A stretch of DNA of 64,000 nt, from assembly GCF_007655135.1 (NCBI RefSeq), contig NC_045127.1:22238199-22302198 (forward strand), written 5' to 3'. The notes under the pieces are model-generated. The model was not told where the DNA came from and searched no databases. It saw nothing but the letters and a program-made list of their open reading frames with translations. Below, in pieces: positions 57,803-64,000 of the stretch. How positions within the stretch are numbered: the first letter of the stretch is position 1; the number at the start of each line of letters is the position of its first letter. The position numbers and the translations under genes are program-made. Source of the stretch: Punica granatum (lineage: Eukaryota; Streptophyta; Magnoliopsida; Myrtales; Lythraceae).

Positions 57803-58927
57803 GTCTCTAAGCTTGGAACTATCGGGGCATAGGAGGGGAACCGACAGTTTGCGCGTTCCGCTCTTTCTTCGAAAGAATAAACTCAGCATGCTCTTTTTGT
57901 CGGAGACTAAATCGGATAACAATAGGTGTCAAGAGATCGTGCACACGTGCAACTTTGTCATTTCTCTATAGATGCAGTAAACTCAGTCGAAGGACAATGC
58001 TTCATGTGGAGCTCTAAACTTCCGGTAATAATACTCAAACACTCTATGCGTCTCATTCATGCTAGAATTAGCCATCCCATTTTCTCTGACTCATGGTTAC
58101 TTACATGTGTTTATGGTCCTCCATATATGCTATGAAGAATGCTTTCTAGTCTGTATTAAAATGAAATGGCTGAAAAGTTAACTTGTTCGTGGCTCCTTGT
58201 AGGAGATTTTATTGAAACAAGCAACTCGATGGATAAGAAGGGCGGTAGAAATGTTGCCTCCTCATCCAAATACTTTTTGGACTCTTTCAAAATATCTTAG
58301 GCTGTGAGGACTTAGGCTTCTCAGGAAACCCCTTCACATGGCGAAACAAGCGATCGGGTTTAGCCCATATCAAACAACGTTTGGATAGGGCAGTGGCCAA
58401 TGGGGAACGGAGAATCCAATACCCAAAAGCCAGTGTCTTACACCTTACATGTGTTAGCTCGGACCATAATCCTCTCCTTGTAAAGCTATGGATGGAGTCC
58501 ATCTCGAAATCCAAGCCCTTCCGTCTTGTGGAAGCTTGGACTCGGGGCCCAACTAGCTATGAGGTTGTCAATCATGCTTGGCTTGATAGTATACGTGGTT
58601 CCAAAGCTTTTTAATTATCATCCAAAATAAAAACCGTAAAAAAGGAACTCAAGTCATGGAACAAGAGTAGATTTGGCATGTGTGATGGTAGAATTGCAGA
58701 AACTTTACTTTGAATTGAAGAGCTCCAAAGAAAGGATCAAGACGATGTTATCAAAAGGGAAGAAGAAAAGCTGCAACGGGAATTAGATGAATTCTTCACT
58801 GGGAAAGACAAGATATGGCGGAAAAAATCTTGGAAGCTATGGCTGAGAGATGGGGATCGAAATACTAGGTTTTATCATCTTTCAACACTCATCCGAGGAT
58901 GCTCGAATCACGTATTAGGCATAAAGC
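57799..58927 (+). pseudogene. LINE ORF2 N-terminus: AP-type endonuclease, broken
   Basis: The ATG at 57799 overlaps the ORF1 end by four bases. WNYRGIGG (consensus WNCRG) marks the start of the endonuclease. LFLSETKSDNN (catalytic Glu region) at ~57893, VYGPPY at ~58112, LLVGDFIETSNSMDK at ~58195, LDRAVANGE at ~58381 and SSDHNPLLV (catalytic His) at ~58460 complete it. The linker to RT (DGDRNTRFYHLSTLIR) reaches ~58927, where a Tat-like LTR fragment starts. RT and RNase H of this copy are not in the window. At least four frameshifts. Confidence 0.82.
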
Positions 58928-60176
58928 CGGACAACGACTCGCCGAGGTCGTGGGAAGAAATGGCGCGTCTAAGAACCGGGTAAGACCCGAGAAGCACTAA
59001 GGACTTTGTTTTTGTGCTGAGCTCAAATGGTGTGTTGGAGGCCTCGAATGCTAAAACCAAGTTCGGAAATGGGTTTAGAAGGTCGAAAACATATGGAGTA
59101 TGAATTTTGGTTGAAGTTGGCTAAGGTCGAAAACACGCCTAGGACTTGGGAATCGCCTAATGAGCCCGTTTCCGGACTATTTCTGTTATATGCTGAAATG
59201 CGGGGTTGGAGGCATCGAATGCTAAAACTAAGCTAGGAAACGGATTTAGAAGACCGAAAACATGTGGGGTATGAAGTTTGATTGAAGTTGGCTTGGGTCG
59301 GGGGGCGGTCGTCGGAAAACAGTTGAGTTTTCGGGCAATTTTGCCTTGGTTTCGGGCTAAGGGGTGGCTGGACGAAATTTGAAAAAATGAGGGGGGTTTG
59401 GAGAGTATTCTTGAGTGAGAAAGCTAGAAAGAGGTTGCAAGAAGGGTTGTGATTAAAGTGTCTTGCAATTAGGCACTTATAGGATGCCTTAATGAGCCCA
59501 ATTAGTGAATTTAAGTGCAATTAAGGGAAGGATCAATGGACATCCGAATTTTTAAGGAGGATTAGGGTAGGGAAGTTGTCTTGTTGAGTGTGGGGAAAGG
59601 AAGAGAAGGGAAATGGACTTGATGGATGGAAGGATGGATGGGAGAGGTGTAAGAGATATTTTGAATTGAATGGAGGAGGCTCATTTGGCTTCCTTCTAGA
59701 GGAGAGCCATGGCTCGCGGCTTGGCTCTGCTCGGTTTGGCTTGGCTAGCTCAAGGGTCCCACTTGACAAGAAGAAAAGCCGGAAGAAGCTCGGGGCTCGA
59801 TTGATCATGCATTCGATTTCCGTGGTTCGCTTGAACAACGAATTATCAATATATGCGCGAATACGGTTTTAATGAGCCTAATATTGACATGCTTCTTGTA
59901 AGCGAATGCTCAGGCGACCCAGGGACTCGAAAGCCGATTTTGCTCCGTTCGGATGATCGAAGCGAAGTTGTCCGTTTCTGTTGCCCATTCGCGCCTCTGC
60001 GTGCTGTACTACTCGTGTCGATGTGCTTTTTGCCTTTCTGGTAGTCCTGCCTCTTTTCTGTAGTTCATGTCCCCGTGCCCGCATGTTCGCTTTCGTCGGC
60101 CTGACCGTGAATAGTGTTCCGGGCTTCGGATGGGTGATCTATGTTGGAGCCGGTGGGCCAAAATGGAGTGCTGACA
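58928..60176 (-). mobile_element. Tat-like LTR fragment 'D'
   Basis: The plus-strand right end GGAGTGCTGACA at ~60165-60176 is the reverse complement of the family's TGTCAGCAC start, and GCCGGTGGGCCAAAATGG matches the solo LTR at 28345-28362. 59790-59990 resembles A at 34345-34510. The left end (GGACAACGACTCGCC) is like an LTR end but degraded, and no target duplication was found, so it may be truncated. Confidence 0.7.
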
Positions 60177-61000
60177 GCTTACCTAGAGACAATTGAAAAA
60201 CAAGCGTACACTCGACCTAACGGTGATATAAATGGGAGATCATGGCTTTCCAAAATAAACATTTGCATCTCTTCAAGATCGAGATATCCAAAATGGCCAT
60301 TTTGCAAGTGTGATATGCTTATCTTGAGATTTTTTTTTCCAGCGTGCATCATGATATACGAAAGTTCAAAACATTTCGACTAACTAATTTTGGTTGCTCT
60401 ATGAAGGAGTAAAGTTATCTTAACGTGGATTTTCTCCATTCAAAAGATTCGGACTCAAGACTCAGACTCAAAATCTTGCTTAAGGGAAATAAACTCTGAA
60501 CCACTTGAATTAACCAACGTTGGTAAAATTATGAGAGATATTACTCTGTATTTAGGGGAGATTTAGTAGTAAAGGTTATTCTCCCTCAAATATGTGCATC
60601 TATAAGGACTCGAATTTATATGATCCTCCTTACGGAGGTTAAAATTCATGCTCAAACAACACTTTGTTCAATTTTTTGAGTAAGATAATATTTCAAAGGA
60701 ATTTTTAAATTTATTCCTCAATGTGTGTAGCCGAAGAAAATCATCAAGTATGAAATGAAAGCTTTTCTCTTCGTCAAACCCCCACACCAAAATATAATTA
60801 TTTCTCCAATATTTCATAAAAGACTCAACCTATTAGCCCAAACAATTGTCCTAAATTCGGGTTTTTTTTAATGGGTGAAATAAATTAGGTTTATTGATCC
60901 AGAAAGTCAGAAACCAATTAAACTTGACAACTATAGTTATGGATATATACAGCAGACCATATAGAACGCAGACCTAATAATAACAAAGAAAAATTAAAAA
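60177..61000. other. Non-coding spacer
   Basis: No coding domain and no transposon end recognised. The LINE 2 polymerase region does not resume here. Confidence 0.5.
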
Positions 61001-61150
61001 TGGTGTAACGCACTGGTACTCGCCCTCGCTTGGTAACCAAGAGGTTCCAGGTTCGATACTTAGTGGGACTACTCATTCTCGTTTATTAGTTATTATAATT
61101 TCTATTTCACTATATTAGGCTTATAAGCCTCCATCGTAATCGAAAAAAAT
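61001..61150 (+). mobile_element. SINE, family 1, plus strand
   Basis: TGGTGTAACGCACTGG (A-box-like) and GGTTCGATACT (B box, 61050-61060) are followed by a TTTATTAGTTATTA body and an A-rich tail (CGAAAAAAATAATG). The same family occurs on the other strand at 62585-62722. Confidence 0.7.
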
Positions 61151-61320
61151 AATGAAAAAGAAAACTGACACCATATAGTGTGACACGAAGACCTTTTTCA
61201 CACGAGTTGCAATGCAAATTGAAACAATTTCACTATAAAGTTCAAAAAAAGAATTTTTTTATGCCACAATGCGTCATTTATATTCCATTAAAAATAGATG
61301 GAAAACACCAATAAAAATGT

Positions 61321-61487
61321 TGACTGAGTGGTAAGCAGCTCATCCCTGTAAGGAGGAGAACACAAGTTCGAAACTCGGGAAGCGCGCTTGTTGGGAGGGA
61401 GAATAACCTTTAATGCTCGATCTCCCAACTGAATTAGTCATATCCCATTGAGCTTCTAGATACCAGAGTACACATCGAAAAAAGTAG
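61321..61487 (+). mobile_element. SINE, family 2, plus strand
   Basis: TGACTGAGTGGTAAGC (A box) and GTTCGAAACTC (B box, 61366-61376), then a body with GAGCTTCTAGATACCAGAG and the tail CGAAAAAAG. Distantly like the SINE at 29523. Confidence 0.65.
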
Positions 61488-61653
61488 ATGGAAAACTAGC
61501 GGGACTTTTTTTTTTTTGGAGCCTCGCATAAATGGCACCACAGGATCCAAAACAAATTAAAGAAAAAAATAACATAAAATTTTAAAAATTTTAAATTTAT
61601 ACTATTTTTTTTATTTTACTTAATTTTTATGGTGTCCCACAAGTGCCACCTGT

Positions 61654-62202
61654 CAGGGGTGTGCACGGATATCTGATATACCCAGAATCGGTTGGAACCT
61701 ACCAGTTAGGGTAGGATCCGGGTAGCTCATATTGAAAATAGGGTAGCGTTCGAGTATTAAAATACAAAATTGATTTTTACCGATTCTGGTTCCGGTTCTT
61801 GCACATAGGGTACTGAGAACTGGAATCGGAACCGATACTCGACCCCGAATAATAATTTTCTCCATTATATATATATATATATATTTATATTCAAATATTC
61901 CTCTATTTAAAAAATATAATCACTAATTTTTTTTTAAAACAATCTAAATCTACATCGACATTCTATTTTGCGTGATTACTGATTATGGATGAGACATTTT
62001 CGGTTTTATTTAGCGAGACAAAAAAAAAATTATAGGTTCCAACAGGGTACTCGAAACCTGTGGTATAATACAGGTTCCGAGTAGGTTTCGGTTTCAATAC
62101 TCAACGGGGTAGGGTCTGGTTCAAAAATCTTGGAACCTGTCTTTTACAGGGTAAGGTTCAGGTATCGTAAAAAAATAAAGTATTTGGACCCGCACACCCC
62201 TA
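61654..62202. mobile_element. Non-autonomous hAT element (MITE), 549 bp
   Basis: Ends CAGGGGTGTGCACGG and ACCCGCACACCCCTA are inverted repeats of the hAT type. A perfect 8-bp duplication CCACCTGT lies at 61646-61653 and 62203-62210. Subterminal stretches carry the words GGGTA, GGTTCC and ACCTG in both orientations. A (TA)n tract at 61866-61884 lies inside. No transposase. Confidence 0.93.
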
Positions 62203-62584
62203 CCACCTGTGCATCCACCTGTATATATTTTCCCCAAAAAGTAAAGCCATGTTAGCATTTTTTCCATTTTTTGATGAATTACTGACGGCGTGTTTGTGGG
62301 TTTAAAAAGATTTGATATTATATATGAAATTGTTTCACTTTGCACTGGAGCGTTAAAAAAAAAAGAAATTGTGAAACCGTGTTGTACAATATGACTTATC
62401 CTAATAACAAAGCAAGGGGCGAGTTGCTTTACAATCATAGGGTTGCAGCTGCATGTATATACGTATAAGTAAATTACTTATATTTTTTAAAGTAAATTAT
62501 TTGAATTTTGTCCTTAAGTAATTTATTTGAATTATAACTAAACTTGGGAGTTACTTGAGTAAATACGTAAAAATTATACATATA

Positions 62585-62722
62585 TTTTTTCGATTAAAAG
62601 AGAAGTTCATGCTCTAGTACAATGAAATATAAACCTTAATAACTAATAAAACAATACGAGTGGTCCTACCAAGTATCAAACCCGAAATTTCTTGGTTATT
62701 GGGCGAAGGTATGCACCTCTAC
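62585..62722 (-). mobile_element. SINE, family 1, minus strand
   Basis: The reverse complement carries GGGTTTGATACTTGG (B box), TTTATTAGTTATTA and a CTCTTTTAATCG-type tail, matching the SINE at 61001 throughout with about 75-80% similarity. Confidence 0.65.
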
Positions 62723-62827
62723 TCTACACTTCTTTTATTATTATACATGCATTTTAAATATATGTATCATAAAATTTTCAAATAGGAATTCATAATAATA
62801 TCAATGATCTTAAAAGAGTAACATATA

Positions 62828-63390
62828 GTGTTATCAGAACCGGACCGAATAGTGAACCGGAAGGGGTATGGGTTCATGGGTTCATGGGTTTATGGGTCCA
62901 ACCGGGGGTTCGATAAGTCGGACCGTACGTTTAATTAAAATAAAATAAATATTCATATTATTAGAAAAATTATGATAATTAAAATATAAGTATGATGATT
63001 TCAAATAAATATAAGGATAGTGTAAGAAAATATCGATATTTAATATTTCTTACTCCAAAATAAATATTGAATTTTAATAAATACTTAAAAGTAGAGTTAA
63101 AAGAACAAGAAAGTAATGGTAGCTTGGTTGGTAGTATGCTTATATGGAAAACAAGATGTCATGAGTTCAAATACTTACACAACCCAATAATTTTTACACC
63201 AAATAGGAAACCCATAAAACTCATAGAACCAACCGGTTCAATGGAACTTTGCTAAAAAACTAGCGAGTTCAATGAGCTTGCCAGTTCAAATCTGCAATTT
63301 GGATTTTTAGGGAGACTGGACCGAAAATGGTGTCGGTTCTCGATGCGACTGGTCGAATCAGTTGGTCCGGACCGATTCTGATAACTGGGA
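62828..63390. mobile_element. Non-autonomous Mutator-like element, 563 bp
   Basis: A perfect 9-bp duplication TAACATATA at 62819-62827 and 63391-63399. Terminal repeats GTTATCAGAACCGGACCG (62830) and CGGACCGATTCTGATAAC (ends 63385) are inverted, with a 2-5-base ragged edge outside. Subterminal AACCGG, GGTTCA and TGGGTT words recur, including a short GGGTTCAT repeat at ~62870-62897. No coding frame. A SINE-like sequence lies inside. Confidence 0.85.
63112..63210 (+). mobile_element. SINE-like sequence inside the small MULE
   Basis: TAGCTTGGTTGG (A-box-like, 63120-63131) and GAGTTCAAATA (B-box-like, 63163-63173) at tRNA spacing. The body is short and no tail or duplication was found, so it may be part of the MULE itself. 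Confidence 0.45.
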
Positions 63391-63399
63391 TAACATATA

Positions 63400-64000
63400 A
63401 TATACTTTTTGAAAGAAATTTTCTTCCCTTGTCATTTTCTTGACCATGCATTTGTCCACGTGAGAAATACTTGGAGCTGACCAGGATTGGGGACGGACTA
63501 TATATATATATATATATATATATTTGAATGTGAATATGAATTCTTGGAATTATATACAAATTATTTAATTATTTGACCCTACGATATATAGACGGACAAA
63601 ATGGGACAAAATTCAGGAAATTTCGTGGTTAGGTTTACGTGAAAAATTGATGATAAATATATATATAGACACACACACACAATGGTCGATATGGTCCCTT
63701 TGATCTTGGGTCACAAATTGATCGGTTCTTGAATGTTATTATACATGTATCTTATTCTTTAAATCAAGGGACCTTATTTTGCTTCTGTGTGCGAGGGCTT
63801 CACAAGATTTCAAAAATTAAACCAGAGTATCATTCGATACGGCAACCATAAAGTTATGCTAATTTGCTCATGAGGATTTGTCTTAATTCATGTCATGAAC
63901 CTAAATAAATTTTTTAAAAAAGGACTAGTTACTCGATCGGGCAGATTTTTCTAATTTTGGTGGTTCATGTTTAAAAAGTTGAACGTGACGTTTCACCACC
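63400..64000. other. Non-coding end of window with microsatellites
   Basis: (TA)n at ~63500-63523 and a mixed TA/CA tract at ~63657-63682. No gene seen. Confidence 0.6.

Noticed and set aside
61001..61075. Possible true tRNA gene
   Set aside because: A and B boxes are present, but no cloverleaf with a paired acceptor stem forms, and a SINE body and tail follow; the same sequence recurs at 62585.
62866..62900. GGGTTCAT-type repeats, telomere-like at first sight
   Set aside because: The unit is GGGTTCAT/GGGTTTAT, not TTTAGGG, and only three or four copies lie inside a MULE.
1..64000. CRISPR array, operon or other prokaryotic system
   Set aside because: All recognised content is plant transposable elements; the regular arrays at 44 and 47 kb have no variable spacers of CRISPR type.

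Overview
This window looks like repeat-rich, heterochromatin-like DNA from a flowering plant, probably a eudicot. It is AT-rich and shows no intact host gene, rRNA or tRNA gene that I can support. It is a dense nest of decayed transposable elements: Ty1/copia, chromovirus-type Ty3, very long Tat/Ogre-type LTRs with tRNA-Arg primer sites, a caulimovirid-like gag-protease element, two LINEs, CACTA, hAT and Mutator-like DNA transposons, and several SINEs. The DUF7745-type ORF near 42-43.5 kb resembles proteins I recall from pomegranate (Punica, Myrtales); that is memory, not a search.

Layout. 1-5.26 kb: a decayed Copia element (LTR end, PBS, gag, protease, integrase, RT, RNase H), broken by frameshifts and by a 42-base poly-G tract. 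7.43-8.26 kb: a non-autonomous Mutator-like element with a perfect 9-bp target duplication. 9.69-15.9 kb: a retroelement with a Met-tRNA primer site, a gag/coat-like and protease frame carrying seven in-frame stops, no RT, and two further ORFs I cannot assign. 19.51-29.95 kb: a three-level nest, in which a CACTA element (TSD GTT) holds a Ty3 chromovirus inserted 16 bp inside it (TSD AAGTG), whose 3' LTR holds a 4.5-kb solo LTR of a Tat-like family (TSD GACAC). A SINE sits in the CACTA body.

31.1-32.4 kb: repeated arms of a fold-back-like sequence. 32.9-54.06 kb: a LINE on the minus strand whose coding region is split by a 19.8-kb nest. LTR A (minus, TSD TACAC) holds LTR element B (plus, TSD GGAAA), which holds element C (plus). 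C has a 3.56-kb LTR, a tRNA-Arg PBS, a DUF7745/coiled-coil ORF, no visible gag-pol, and two tandem arrays of hairpin-forming repeats in its long 3' untranslated part.

54.69-55.36 kb: an almost completely palindromic Mutator-like element. 56.2-58.93 kb: a second LINE (ORF1 and endonuclease) cut off by another Tat-like LTR fragment. 60.99-63.4 kb: SINEs, a hAT MITE (8-bp TSD) and a second small Mutator-like element (9-bp TSD).

Nothing here works together as a pathway. The biology lies in the order of insertions, in stop codons that mostly look like C-to-T or G-to-A decay (typical of methylated repeats), and in unusual non-autonomous element designs: an RT-less gag-protease element with extra ORFs, and the DUF7745 element with hairpin arrays. 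Gene boundaries are approximate because nearly every frame is broken.
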